Shown here piece by piece: positions 37,600-50,237 of a stretch of DNA of 64,000 nt; position 1 is the stretch's first letter; every line of letters starts with the position of its first letter. The position numbers were made by a program, and so were the translations under genes. This stretch comes from Dastarcus helophoroides. Its lineage: Eukaryota; Arthropoda; Insecta; Coleoptera; Bothrideridae. The stretch spans positions 19,735,118 through 19,799,117 of the forward strand of contig CM053334.1 of the NCBI GenBank assembly GCA_028583605.1. The letters are read 5' to 3'. Below the pieces are notes generated by a model, which worked only from the letters and a program-made list of their open reading frames with translations, was not told where the DNA came from and made no database searches.

Positions 37600-39440
37600 A
37601 GATTTTTTTTCTCAAAATTTCAACAGTAAAACACCTTCTGATTTTTTATAGTTATAAATTCAAAACCGAACTTACAAACAGCCGAAACACCAAGATTAAG
37701 GTGAAAATTTCTGAAAAAAAGTCTTTGAGATTCAATTTAAAATTTTGACTTTCAACTTGAAATTTCTAGAAACCCAAACACTTGAAAATATCGTTACTTT
37801 CAAATGTCTCAAAACTTGAGACATAAAATTTCAAAATTTCGAATATTTATTGGACATTTACAAAATGTTCACAAGTTTTATATTAAATTTTATATCTGAA
37901 TTCCCATTTTTTAGATTGCGAGCCCAAAATTCAAAATTTCGGGCTGAAAATTCAAAATTTCGAGATAAACAATCGAAATTTCCAGAACGAAATTTCCATT
38001 CTTTTTTCGAACTGAAAGTTCAAAATCTCGAGCTCCAAATTCAAAATTTCGATATGAAAAGTCTAAATTCCCAGAACTGAATTTCCATTTTCTAAATTGA
38101 GCCCCCAAATGTGAACATTTCGGGCTGAAAGTTCAAAATTTTAAGATGAATAGTCGAAATTCCAAGAACTGAATTTCCATTCTTTAAATTTCGAGCTTAG
38201 AGTTCAAAATCTCGACCCAAAGTTCAAAATTTTGAGATGAATAGTCGAAATTCCAAGAACTGAATTTCCATTCTTTAAATTTCGAGCTTAGGGTTCAAAA
38301 TCTTCAGCTTAAAAATCAAAATTTGGAAATGAAAAGTCACAATTTCCAGAAGTAAACTTCCATTTTTTTCGAGGCCAAAATTTAAAATAGCGACTCAAAG
38401 TTCAAAATTTCGAAATGAATAGTCGAAATTCCAAGAACTGAACTTCCATTCTTTAAATTTCGAGTTACAAGTTCAAAATATCCAAATGAAAGTCGAAATT
38501 TCAAAAAAAGATGAAATTTCAAAATTTCGAATGTTTTTTGGATATTTACAAAAGTTTCCCAAGCTTTATATTAAATTTAAATCTGAATTTCCATTTTTTT
38601 AATTCCGAGCTTAAAGTTCAAAATTTCGAGATCAAAGTTCAAAATTTCGTGATAAAATGTCTAAATTCCCAGAACTGAATTTCCATTTTTTGAATTTCGA
38701 GCCCAAAGTTCAAAATTTCAAGCTCAAAGTTCAAAATTTCGAGATGAATAGTCGAAATTCCAAAAACTGAATTTCCATTCTTTAAATTTTGAGCTTAAGG
38801 TTCAAAATCTCGAGCTTAAAAGATCAAAATTATGAGGTGAAAAGTAGAAATTCCCAGAACTGAATTTTTAAATTTCGGGCGCAAAGCTCAAAATTTCGAA
38901 CTCAAAATTCAAAACTTTGAAATGAAAGTCAGAATTTCAAAAAAAACAGATTTTTGAATGTCCCAAAACTTCAAATTTAAACTTGAAATTTTAAAATTTC
39001 GAATTTTGTTTGGATATTTACAAACATTTTTTAACTTTTATATTAATGTAAATCTAAATTTCCATTTTCTAAATTACGAGCTCAAAGTTTAAAATTTCGA
39101 AATAAAAAGTCGAAATTCCCAGAGCTGAATTTCCACTTCTTAAATTTCGAGTTTAAAGCTCAAAAATTCGAGCTTACAAGTTCAAAATATTGAGCTCAAA
39201 GTTCAAAATCTCGAGATGAAAGTCGAAATTCCAAAAAAACAACAATTTTTTTGAATGCCTCAACACTTCAAATTTAAACCTGAAATTTCAAAACTTCAAA
39301 TGGTTTTTGACTGTCTCCATTTCGAGTTTAAAGTCAAACTTTCGAAATGAAAGTTGAAATTCCAAAAAAACAACTACTTTCAAAAATTTAACTGGAAATT
39401 ACGAAAATTTCTAATTTAAAATTGAAAGTTGGTTAAATTC
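37600..39440. repeat. AT-rich repeat in the first intron of the GLIS-type gene
   Basis: Units such as AGTTCAAAATTTCGAGCTC and CCAGAACTGAATTTCCATT alternate. A longer unit containing GGATATTTACAAAAG and TTTTATATTAAA recurs near 37853, 38540 and 39011. No exon is visible. Confidence 0.8.
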
Positions 39441-39525
39441 ATCCCACAATCTACTTATTGATACATATTAACACAGATAAATAGATATTGTTAATGAATA
39501 AACGTGCAGATAAATAAATATTCAC

Positions 39526-39680
39526 CTTTTTCAAAAGCTTCAGTGTTTCGCCAAAACAAGAAACATGGTACACAACCGTCACCAAAGCACAACTTTCAAA
39601 CGGAAATTGGGAGCTCGCGGGATAACTTGATGATTTAATAAATGGGACATATGTAAGTGCACATGTTTATATATAAAACA
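39526..39680 (-). promoter_or_regulatory. lmd: Putative promoter and non-coding first exon of the GLIS-type gene
   Basis: On the minus strand a TATATATAAA box lies at about 39678-39669. About 30 bp further an exon could start near 39640, ending at the donor AAAAAG/GTGAAT at 39526. Its only ATG (39566) opens a nine-codon frame ending in TGA at 39540, so it is a short upstream ORF. Splicing to the exon at 37551 puts the main ATG right after AAAAAG. Inferred from signals only. Confidence 0.45.
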
Positions 39681-39689
39681 TGCCACTTA

Positions 39690-40000
39690 CTCCTAAGGGT
39701 GCTTAGAGAATCGGGTATTATCGCCGATCTACGATCTATCCTGCTGAAAACTGAAATTTTGTTCGCTGTATCTATTTTTAGTTTAACGCTTTAAGTGTTA
39801 TTAATTAGGTACTAAACTGACGACAAATATTGAGATGTTAGGGTGATTTAATACTTAAAAGGTGATAACTGGCCCACCTGAACCTAAACCTCAAAATCTG
39901 ATGCGGATTTTGTAAGATGACAGGTGGAATATTTTAAGAAATCACCCTAAACTAAAATGAAAAAAAAAATCCAATGTTCAATTTATTTAGCTAATTAAAG
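39690..40000. other. Upstream flank of the GLIS-type gene
   Basis: Non-repetitive AT-rich sequence without a gene. It could hold proximal control elements of the GLIS-type gene, but I see no defined site. Confidence 0.3.
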
Positions 40001-41285
40001 ATTATTTTTAAAAAATTATTTTTATATAAAAACTTCGAAACTTTTCATATATGAAAATTTCGAAACTTTTCAGTTTCCACTTTTTTGAAAATTCCGATTT
40101 TATTCAAAAATTGGACTTTTTCGAAGTCTCGACTCTTATGTAAAATTAATTCTTTTTTAAAAAAATCTTACTTTTTAAAAATATGTCGACTTTAAAAAAG
40201 TTGATTTTTTTCCAGATTTCGATTTTTTTTGAAATTTTCGATTTTAATCTCAGAATTTCTTCGCTTTCTGAAAATTTTATCATCAAAATTTCGACTTTAT
40301 TTGAAATTTTGGGCTTTTGTGTTAATTTGTATTTTTTCTAAAAATTTGGATTTAAAAACTTTGACATAAAATTTCGACCTTTTCTCAAAATTTCGACTTT
40401 TTTAAAATTCTTTTTTTTTAAATTCCATTTTAACAAATTTATTTGAAAATTTCGACATTTTTCAAGGTCTCGACTTTTATGTAAAATTGACTCTTTTTTT
40501 AAATCCTACCTTTAAAAAAAGTTGAATTTTTCCAAATTTTCACTTTTTTTTGAAATTTTCGATTTTTATTTCAGAATTTCGACCTTTTCTGTAAATCTTG
40601 ACCTTTTATCTCCAAAATTTCGACGTAGTTTCAAAATTTCGACATTTTCTGGACATTTTGACTTATGTGTTAATTTGTACTTTTTCTAAAAATTTGTATT
40701 TTGTTGAAAATTTTGACATAAAATTTCGACCTTTTCTCAAAATTTCGAATCTTTCAAAATTCTTTTTTTTTAATTCCATTATTTTGACATATTTTTATTT
40801 GAAAATTTCGACATTTTTCGAAGTCTCGACTTTCATTTAAAATTGACTCTTTTTTTAAAAAATCCTACTTTTAAAAATGTCGACTTAGAAAGTGGAATTT
40901 TTCCAAGTTTTCACTTTTTTTTTTGAAATTTTCGATTTTTATCTCAGAATTTCGACGTTTTCTGTAAATTTTCACCTTTTATCATCAAAATTGCGACGTA
41001 GTTTTAAAATTTCGACATTTTCTGGAAATTTTGACTTTTGTGTTTTGTACTTTTTCTAGAAATTTGGATTTTGTTCATAATTTTGACGTAAAATTTCGAC
41101 CTTTTTTCAAAATTTCAACTCTTTCAAAGTTCTTTTTTTTTAATTCGATTATTTTGAAATTATTTTTATTCGAAATTTATGTAAAATGGACCCTTTTTTT
41201 TTAAATTCTACTTTTTTAATTTCGACGTTTAAAGGTTGAATTTTTTCCAAATTTAGACTTTTTTTTGAAATTTTCAATTTTTAAA
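40000..41285. repeat. AT-rich TTTCGACTTTT repeat
   Basis: Variants of AAAATTTCGACTTTTTC. A unit of about 370-390 bp with GATTTTTATCTCAGAATTTC and GAAAATTTCGACATTTTTC recurs three times. The end, AAATTTTCAATTTTTAAAG, leads straight into the AGAAAGAC minisatellite. Confidence 0.8.
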
Positions 41286-44200
41286 GAAAGACAGAAAGAC
41301 CGAAAGGTAGAAAAACAGAAAGACAGAAAGAATTAAAGACAGAAAGTCAGAAGGATAAGAAGATACAAATACAAAAACACAGAAAGACAAAAAGACAAAA
41401 TTAAAAGGACAGGAGGATCAAAAGATCTAAAGGCAGAAAGATAGACAGAAAGGCAGAAACACAGAAAGACAGAAAGATCGAAAGACCGAAAGACAAAAGG
41501 ACCAACAGATCTACAGAGCAAGGCAGAAAGACCTAAAGATCGAAAGACAGACCGAAGGACAAAAACAGAATGATAAAAAGATAGAAATACAAAAAGACAG
41601 AAAAATAAAAAGACAGAAAGACAAAAAGAGGGAAAGATAGAAAGACAGAAAAACCAAAATATCTAAAGACAGACAGAAAGACAAAAAGACAGAATGATAA
41701 AAATATAGAAAGACCAAAAGATCGAAAGACAGACAGAAAGACAAAAAGACAGAATGATAAAAATATAGAAAGACCAAAAATCGAAAGACAGAAAGACAAA
41801 AGGACCGAAAGAAATAAAGGCAGAAAAACAGACAGAAATACAGAAAGGCAGAAACACCAAAAGATCGAAAGACAGAAAGACAGAAATATAAAAAAAAAGG
41901 AATGATAAAAAGACAGAATGACAAAAAAACAGAAGGATGGAAATACAAAAAGGCAAAAAAATAAAAAGACAGAAAGATAGAAAGACAGAAAGACTAAAAG
42001 ATCTAAAGTCAGAAAATTAGACAGAAATATAGAAAGATAAAAAGACAGAATTATAAAAACGCAGAAAGATTAAAAGACCGACAGACAGAAAGATCGAAAG
42101 ACAGAGTGACAGAAGGGCAAAAGGGCAGAAAGACAAAAGGACTGAAAGATCTAAAACAGAAAAACGGGCAGACAGACAGAAAAACCAAAAGACTGAAAGA
42201 CAGGCAGAAAGATAAAAAGACAAAATGATAAAAGGACAGAAAGACAGGAAGAGAAAAACCAGAATGATAAAAGTACAGAATGACACAAAGACAGAAGGAC
42301 AGAAAGACAAAAAGGCAGAAAGATAGAAAGACAGGAACACCAACAGATCGAAAGACCGAAAGATAGAAAGATCTAAAGACGGAAAGACAAAAGGACCGAA
42401 AGGTCTGAAGACAAAAAACATAAAGACAGAAGAACTGAGAGGCAGAAAGATCAAAAGATCGAAAGACAGAAAGATAAAAAGACAGAATGATAAAAATACA
42501 GAAGGACAAAAGAGCGGAAAAAACTAAGACAGAAGGATAAAAGAACCGAAAAAACTAAGACAGAAAAACAGAAAGACAGAAAGATCGAAAGGTAGATAGA
42601 TCGAAAGACCGAAGGACAAAAAGACAAAAGGACCAACAGATCTATAGACAGAAAGACAGCAAGGCAGAAAGACCAAAAGATCGAAAGACAGACAAAAGGA
42701 TAAAAAGACAGAATAATAAAAAGATAGAAAGACAAAAAGACAGAATAATGAAAAGACAGAAGGTCAGAAAGACAAAAAGAGAAAGATCCAAAATATCTAA
42801 AGACAGAAAGACAGACAGAAAGACAAAAAGACAGAATGATAAAAAGGCAGAAAAACTAAAAGATCTAAAGACAGGCAGAAAGGTAAAAAGACGGAATGCA
42901 GAAAAAAAGACAGAATGATAAAAAAGAAAGACCGAAGAATGGAAATACAAAAAGGTAAAATAAAGATAGAAAGATAGAAAGACAGAAAGCCTAAAAGATC
43001 TTAAGACAGAAAGTCACAAATACAAAATGATAAAAAGGCCGAAAGACTAAAAAATCGAAAGACAGACAGAAAGATAAAAAGACAGAAAAACAAAAAAACA
43101 TAATGATAAAAAGACAGAATGATAGAAAGACAGAAGAATGGAAATACAAAAAGGCAAAAAAAGACAGAAAGATAGAAAGACAGAAAAACTAAAAAATCTT
43201 AAGACAGAAAGTCAGACAGAAAGATAGAAAGACAGAAAGACAAAAGGACAAAATGATAAAAAGGCAGAAAGTCTAAAAGATCGAAAGACAGACAGAAAGA
43301 TAAAAAGACGGAATGCTAAAAAGACAAAAAAAACAAAAAGACAGAATGATAAAAAAGACAGAATGACTGAAAGAAAGAAGAATGGAAATACAAAAAGGCA
43401 AAAAAAAAACAGAAAAATAGAAAGACTGAAAGCCTAAAAGATCTAAAGACAGAAAGACAGACAGAAAGACAGAAAGATAGAAAGATAGAAATACAGAAAG
43501 ACAAAAGGACAACACGATAAAAAGGCAGAAAGACTAAAAGATCGAAAGACAGACAGAAAGATAAAAGGACGGAATGATAAAAAGACAGAAAAACAAAAAG
43601 ACAGAATAATAAAAATACAGAATGATAGAAAGACAGAAGAATGCAAGTACAAAAAGGGAAAAAAGAGAGAAAATAGAAAGACAGAAAGACTAAAAGATCT
43701 TAAGACAGAAAGTCAGACAGAAAGATAGAAAGACAGAAAGACAAAAGGATAAAATGATAAAAAGGCAGAGGGACTAAAAGACCGATAGACAGAAAGATCG
43801 AAAGACAGTAAGACAAAAGGACCAAAAGATCTAAAAAAAGAAAAATAGACAGACAGGCAGAAAGACAGACAGACCAAAAGACAGGCAGAAAGACAAAAAG
43901 ACAGAAAGACAGGAAGACAAAAGGCCAGAAGCGGAAAAAACTAAATCAGAAAGACTAAAGAACCGAAAGAAGTTTGACAAAAAAACAGAAAGACAGAAAG
44001 ACAGAAAGACAGCAAGACAGACAGATATAAAGACAGAAAGAAAAACAGTAAGACAGAATGGCAGAAAGGCAGAAGGACAGAAAGACAAAAAGGCAGAAAG
44101 ATAAAAAGACAGAAACAACAAAAGACCGAAAGACAGAAAGACTGAAAGACAGAAAGACAAAAGGATCAACAGATCCATAGACAGAAAAAAAGACAGAATA

Positions 44201-45592
44201 ATGAAAAGACAGAAGGTCAGAAAGACAAAAAGAGAAAGATCCAAAATATCTAAAGACAGAAAGACAGACAGAAAGACAAAAAGACAGAATGATAAAAAGG
44301 CAGAAAGACCAAAAGATCGAAAGACAGACAAAAGGATAAAGGACAGAATAATAAAAAGATACAAAGACAAAAAGACAAAAAGAGAGAAAGATAGAAAGAC
44401 AGAAAGACTAAAATATCTAAAGACAGAAAGATAGACAAAAAGACAAAAAGACAGAATGATAAAAAGGCAGAAAGACTAAAAGATCGAAAGACAGACAGAA
44501 AGATAAAAGAACGGAATGATAAAAAAACAGAAAAACAAAAAGACAGAATAATAAAAAGACAGAAGAATGGAAATACAAAAAGGGAAAAAAAGACAGAAAG
44601 AAAGACAGAAAGACTAAAAGATTTCATTCAGAAAATCAGACAGAAAGATAGAAAGACAGAAAGACAAAAGGATAAAATGATAAAAAGGCAGAAAGACTAA
44701 AAGATCGATAGACAGAAAGATCGAAAGACAGAGACAGAAAGACAAAAGGACCGAACTATTTAAAAAAAGAAAAATAGATAGATAGGCAGAAAGACAGGAA
44801 GACCAAAAGACAGGCAGAAAGACAGAATGATAAAAAGACAGGAAGGCAGGAAGACAAAAAGCCAGAAGCGGAAAAAACTAAGATAGAAAGACTAAAGAAC
44901 CGAAAGAAGTAGGACAAAAAAACAGAAAGACAGCAAGACAGCAAAACAGACAGATAGAAAGACAGAAAGAAAGACAGTAAGACAGAATGACAGAAAGACA
45001 AAAAGGCAGAAAGATAGAAAGACAGAAACACAAAAAGATCGAAAGGCAGAAAGACCGAAAGACAGAAAGACAAAAGGACCGAAAGATTTGAAGACAAAAA
45101 ACAGACATAAAGACAGAAGGACTGAAAGACAGAAGGACCAAAAGATCGAAAGACAAAAAAACAGAATAACAAGACAGAATGATAAAAAGACAGAAGGACA
45201 AAAGGACGGAAAAAACTAAGATAGAAAGACAAAAGAACCGAAAGAAGTAAAACAAAAAAACAGAAAGACAGAAAAAAGACAGCAAGACAGCAAAACAGAC
45301 AGATAGAAAGACAGAAAGAAAGACAGAAAGACATAAAGAGAGAAAGACAAGAAGACAGAAAGACAGAAAGACAAAAAGTACAGAAAGACAGAAAGACAGA
45401 AAGACAGAAAGACAGAAAGACAGAAAGACAGAAAGACAGAAAGACAGAAAGACGGAAAGACGGAAAGACGGAAGACGGAAAGAAAGACGGAAAGACGGAA
45501 AGACGGAAAGACGGAAAGACGGAAAGACGAAAAGACAGAAAGACAGGAAGACAAAAAGGGAGAAAGATAGAAAGGCAGAAACAGAGAAAGAC
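41285..45592 (+). repeat. AGAAAGAC minisatellite block 1 (about 4.3 kb)
   Basis: An 8-bp unit AGAAAGAC with many variants (AAAAAGAC, AGAATGAT, CGAAAGAT). The plus strand is almost pure purine with scattered C and T. The end (45370-45545) is nearly perfect, including AGAAAGACGG variants. Minus-strand frames reading like SVFLSFCL are a by-product of the repeat. Confidence 0.93.
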
Positions 45593-45599
45593 AGTCTTT

Positions 45600-46340
45600 T
45601 GGGTTTTTAGGTTGATTTTTTTTTAATTTTGAAAATTTTTTTTTAAATTCTAATTGATACTTTTTTTCCTTAAAATTTTGACTTGAATTGTTTTAAATTA
45701 GTGATCTTTGTAGCTTTAGCTACATCGTGCAATCATCTGGTTGTGATTTTTTTATTTTGTTCGAAATTGATTAAATTTTGGTTCTAACCTGTCAACCGTT
45801 TTATTAAATTATTATTATTAACTAAGAATATGACTTGACTAATTTCGTGACCCCGATAGACGATCACGATGCTTTTTTATGATATTTTCATAGCAATCTC
45901 ACTTGGATAAAATTCTCAGAAATCTGGAACATTTCTGCAAAAGCTCTTACGTGACAGCAGACGATGATTATACAAAACGCTAATGTTCTAAAAGCGTTCC
46001 ACAGGATAGTGAAACCCCTCCTTATCGCAAATTAATTAAGAGCGTGTCAGAGGTCCTGCAATCCGTAAACATAAACCGGTTAGATCCGATTGACTCCTTT
46101 TTATAAACTATTAATTGCGGTTTATCCGAAACGCTAATCTGAAATAGAGTCCAATAAGTCAATGTTTTAACCAAATAAATAAACAATCAGCCATCACTTT
46201 CGTGATCCCCGGTTTGTTTTGGTGCCGATTTTACAGCAAAATGCATCAAACACGTAATTAGTTTTTTAGAAGCGCAATTCTAATCAATCACGATTAATAA
46301 ACAAGTTCTCTCAAGTTCCGGGAAATTCCCCGGACAATTT
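45600..46340. promoter_or_regulatory. Complex non-coding island, candidate regulatory region
   Basis: One of few non-repetitive stretches in 40-57 kb; no coding frame. 45830-46320 has clustered AT-core sites: CAAATTAATTAAG and ACGTAATTAG (homeodomain-like), and GTAAACATAAAC and AATAAATAAACAATC (forkhead-like). It lies 6 kb upstream of the GLIS-type gene's promoter and 13.5 kb upstream of ALDH1L. Function is inferred only from contrast with its surroundings. Confidence 0.3.
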
Positions 46341-48300
46341 TTTTTCAGAAATTCAGTTCACAATTCATTTTTTCCAAAATTTTTTGTTTTAAAAATGCTA
46401 CTTTCGTCACAATGTTGAGTTTAATCACGAAATGTCAATGTTTTTCTCGCTGTATAGGATAACTTTTATAAATTTCGATTTTTCTGTAATTTCGTCTTCG
46501 TCTTTGATTTCGAAAGTTCGAGCTTTCGAACACTTTTTTTTGTAAACTTTGTTTTTATTTTAATTTCCGAGATGATATTTACAATGTTTAGTTTTACCCT
46601 AAAATTTCCACTTTAAACTCAAAATTCCAACTTTTCTAGAAATTAATTTTTTTTCGAAATTTCTACTTTAATTTCGAAGTTACATTTTTCTCGATATTCT
46701 GAGTTTGAACTCGAAAGTTTCTTTCAAAAATGGTGAGGTTTTGTTTTTTAATTTTGGTTTCTTTACCGTCTTTACCTCAAATTTCGGTTTTAAATACATA
46801 TTCTTATTTTTTTTAATACTTTGACTTTGATTTTTCTGATCTCAAAGTAGACAAATTTCATGATTTTCTTTTGCTTTCTTTTAGACTTTTTATTTTCGAT
46901 ATTAACATTGCAATTTTCACTTATTTCCTTGCCTCTACTCTTAAAGGTTGGACTTTAGTGTGGAAATTTCGATTTTTATATTTATAACACTTCCACTTTA
47001 CTTTCCACATTTTAGAAATCATTTTCTTGCCAAACGAACTAGATATCTGAAGTTGAATGGATGCTTCCGGGGGTTGACATTTCTGGGTTGAAACTTCGTC
47101 CAGTTGGGCTGTTTGGGATGTACCTGCCCAAACCTCTGACATGACGCAACCTTCCTAAACTCCTGAATTCAGAGATCAATTATGGAAAGTTTTTGGTGAA
47201 TTTTTCTTTTTGTTTTAATCGGACATCTGCTGGCGTATCTTCACAATAAACACGGTGACATGGTATGTGCAAATAGAGCTAATGTTCAGGCGTCTAATAT
47301 TTCAGGGTTAAGCAAGCATTATGTACCTCATGTGTTTGGCATAAAAGTAAACCGTCGGGTGAATGTAACGTGCAGCCTTAGAATAACAAAAAAAAAAACT
47401 CGCATTATATTCAATTCGCAATTACGGCACATAAAAACCTCAGGCAGAAGGAAAAGGAATGAAATAAAATGTAACATTATACTAGATGTGCTTCTTGCAT
47501 CTTTTAGTTCAGTTGGCACATGTGTCGTACGCGTTATTCCCTTTTTTATACGATAATGTAAAAGATATCTACAGACTCCAAGAGAAAAAAAAATGAAAAA
47601 TGAAATGTCCTTCTAGGAACGTTATATTTTATCACCGCTAGGAGACTGCACTTTCTTACTTACAAAATCAAAATTTCAAATTTAATCCTAAATTCCGATG
47701 ATATTTTTGCAACTGTATTTATTAAATGTGCAAAAAAATAAAAAATTCTAAATGTTGAGAAAATAGCCAAAATTTCGAACGTTTAAGTTTCGAGTTTAAT
47801 GTCGAAATTTTAACAAAACTGTCGATATTCAAACTTAACTCAACGTTTCTTCCTTAAAATAACAATTTCAACATTTTTCTTGAAAATTAAGATCAAATTC
47901 AATAAGAGTCCACCATCAAATTTGAAAGTTTAAGAGGAAACTCCAAATTTGAAAAAAAAGATCGACGTTTTGTACCGAAATTGAAACTTTCACTCGACTT
48001 TGAACCCAAATTTATTGAAAAAGACGACATTTCGAAAAATACTCGAAATTCGAAAGAAATTTCGACAATTTTGAAAGTTTCCAGTTTTTTGAAGATTCCG
48101 ATTTTGTTCAAAATTTTGACTTTTTCGTCTCGACTTTTATGTAAAGTGGACTCTTTTTTTAAATTCTACTTTTTTAATTTCAACTTTTAAAGGTCGAACT
48201 TTTTCCAAATTTAGACCTTTTTTTTAAATTTTCAATTTTTATCTCAGAATTTCTCGTTTTCTGAAAATTTCGACAATTTCGCTTATGCATCGGAATTTTG
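46340..48300. other. AT-rich intergenic sequence
   Basis: Mostly AATTTCGACTTTT-type repeats with one complex island at about 46920-47580. That island has short open frames on both strands but no family signal and no convincing exon. Left unassigned. Confidence 0.4.
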
Positions 48301-48311
48301 TGTTCTTTTTA

Positions 48312-49292
48312 AATAAAGACAGAAAGACCGAAAGGTAGAAAAACAGAAAGACAGAAAGAATTAAAGACAGAAAGTCAGAGGATAGGAAGATACAAATACA
48401 AAGAGACAGAAAGACAAAAAGATAGAAAGACAGGAGGCCGAAAAGATCTAAAGACAAAAAGACAGACAGAAAGACAGAAACATAAAAAGACAGAAAGATC
48501 GAAAGACCTAAAGACAGAAAGACAGCAAGGCAGAAAGACCAAAAGATCGAAAGACATACAGAAGGACAAAAAGACAGAATGATAAAAAGATAGAAAGACA
48601 AACAGATAGAATAATAAATAGACAGAAAGACAGAAGGACAGAAAGACAAAAAGACAGAATAATAAATAGACAGAAAGACAAAAGGACAGAAAGACAAAAA
48701 GAGAGAAAGATAGAAAGACTAAAAGATAAAAAAACAAAATGATAAAAAGATAGAAAGATCAAAAGATCGAAATACCGAAAGACAGAAAGATCGAAAGACA
48801 GAAAGACAAAAGGACCGAAAGATATAAAGACAGAAAAAGAGAGAGAAATACAGAAAGACAGAAAGATCGAAAGACCTAAAGACAGAAAGACAAAAGGACC
48901 AACAGTTCTACAGACAGAAAGACAGCAAGACCGAAATATCAAAATATCGAAAGACAGACGGAAGAACAAAAAGACGGAATGATAAAAAGATAGAAAGACA
49001 AAATGACAGAATAATAAAAAGACAGAAAGACAGAAGGACAGAAAGACAAAAAGAGAGAAAGATAGAAAGATAGAAAGACCAAAATATTTAAAGACAGACA
49101 GAAAGGCAAAAAGGGAAAATGATGAAAAAATAGAAAGACCAAAAGATCGAAAGACCGAAAGACAGAAAGATCGAAAGACAGAAAGACAGAAAGACAAAAG
49201 GACCGAAAGATATAAGACAGAAAAACAGAGAGAAATACAGAAAGGCAGAAAGACCAAAAGATGGAAAGACAGAAAGATCGAAAGACAGAAAG
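48312..49292 (+). repeat. AGAAAGAC minisatellite block 2
   Basis: Same unit as block 1. Its start (AAAGACAGAAAGACCGAAAG) and the AT-rich leader before it (ATTTTTATCTCAGAATTT, TATGCATCGGAATTTTG) are repeated before blocks 3 and 4. Confidence 0.92.
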
Positions 49293-49525
49293 ATCCATTA
49301 TTTTGACATATTTTTATTTGAAAATTTCGACATTTTTCGAGGTCTCGACTTTTATGTAAAATGGACCTCTTTTTTAAATTCTACTTTTTTAATTTCGACA
49401 TTTAAAGGTCGAATATTTTCCAAATTTAGACTTTTTTGAAATTTTCGATTTTTATCTCAGAATTTCCCCTTTACTGAAAATTTCGATAATTTCGCGTATG
49501 CATCGGAATTTTGAGTTATTTTTAA

Positions 49526-50018
49526 AGAAAGATAGAAAGGCCGAAAGGCAGAAAAACAGAAAGACAAAAAGAATTAAAGACAGAAGATCAGAAGGATAGG
49601 AAGATACAAATACATAGAGACAGAAAGACAAAAATACAAAAAGGTAGAAAGATAGGAGGCCCAAAAGATCTAAAGACAGAAAGAAAGATCGAAAGACAGA
49701 AAGACAGCAAGACAGAAAGACCAAAAGATCGAAAAGGCAGAAAAATAAACAGAGGGACAAAAAGATAGAAAGACAAAAAGACAGAAAGACACAAAGACAG
49801 AAGGACAGAAAGACAAAAAGAGAGAAAGATAGAAAGACAGAAAGGCCAAAATATTTAAAGACAGAAAGACAAAAAGGGAAAATGATGAAAAGATAGAAAG
49901 ACCAAAAGATCGAAAGACCGAAAGACAGAAAGATCGATAGACTAAAAGACAAAAGGACCGAAAGATATAAAGACAGAAAAACAGAGAGAAATACAGAAAG
50001 GCAGAAAGACCAAAAGAT
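49526..50018 (+). repeat. AGAAAGAC minisatellite block 3
   Basis: Same unit and same AT-rich leader (49300-49525) as block 2, with the start AAAGAAAGATAGAAAGGCCG. Confidence 0.92.
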
Positions 50019-50237
50019 GACATATTTTTATTCAAAAATTTTGTAATTTTTCAAGGTCTCGACTTTTATGTAAAATTGACTCTTTTTTTTAGTTCCACTT
50101 TTTTAATTTCGACTTTTAAAGATCGAACTTTTTCCAAATTTAGACCTTTTTTTTAAATTTTCGATTTTTATCTCAAAATTTCCCGTTTTCTGAAAATTTC
50201 GACAATTTCGCGTATGCAACGGAATTTTGTGTTCTGT

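Noticed and set aside
41285..45592. CRISPR-like regular repeats
   Set aside because: The unit is 8 bp with no unique spacers, in a eukaryotic context; it is a minisatellite.
46921..47165. Minus-strand frame starting MSEVWAGTSQTAQ, flanked by CAG and GTACAT, as an alternative first exon of the GLIS-type gene
   Set aside because: The phase does not fit the exon at 37551 and there is no family similarity.
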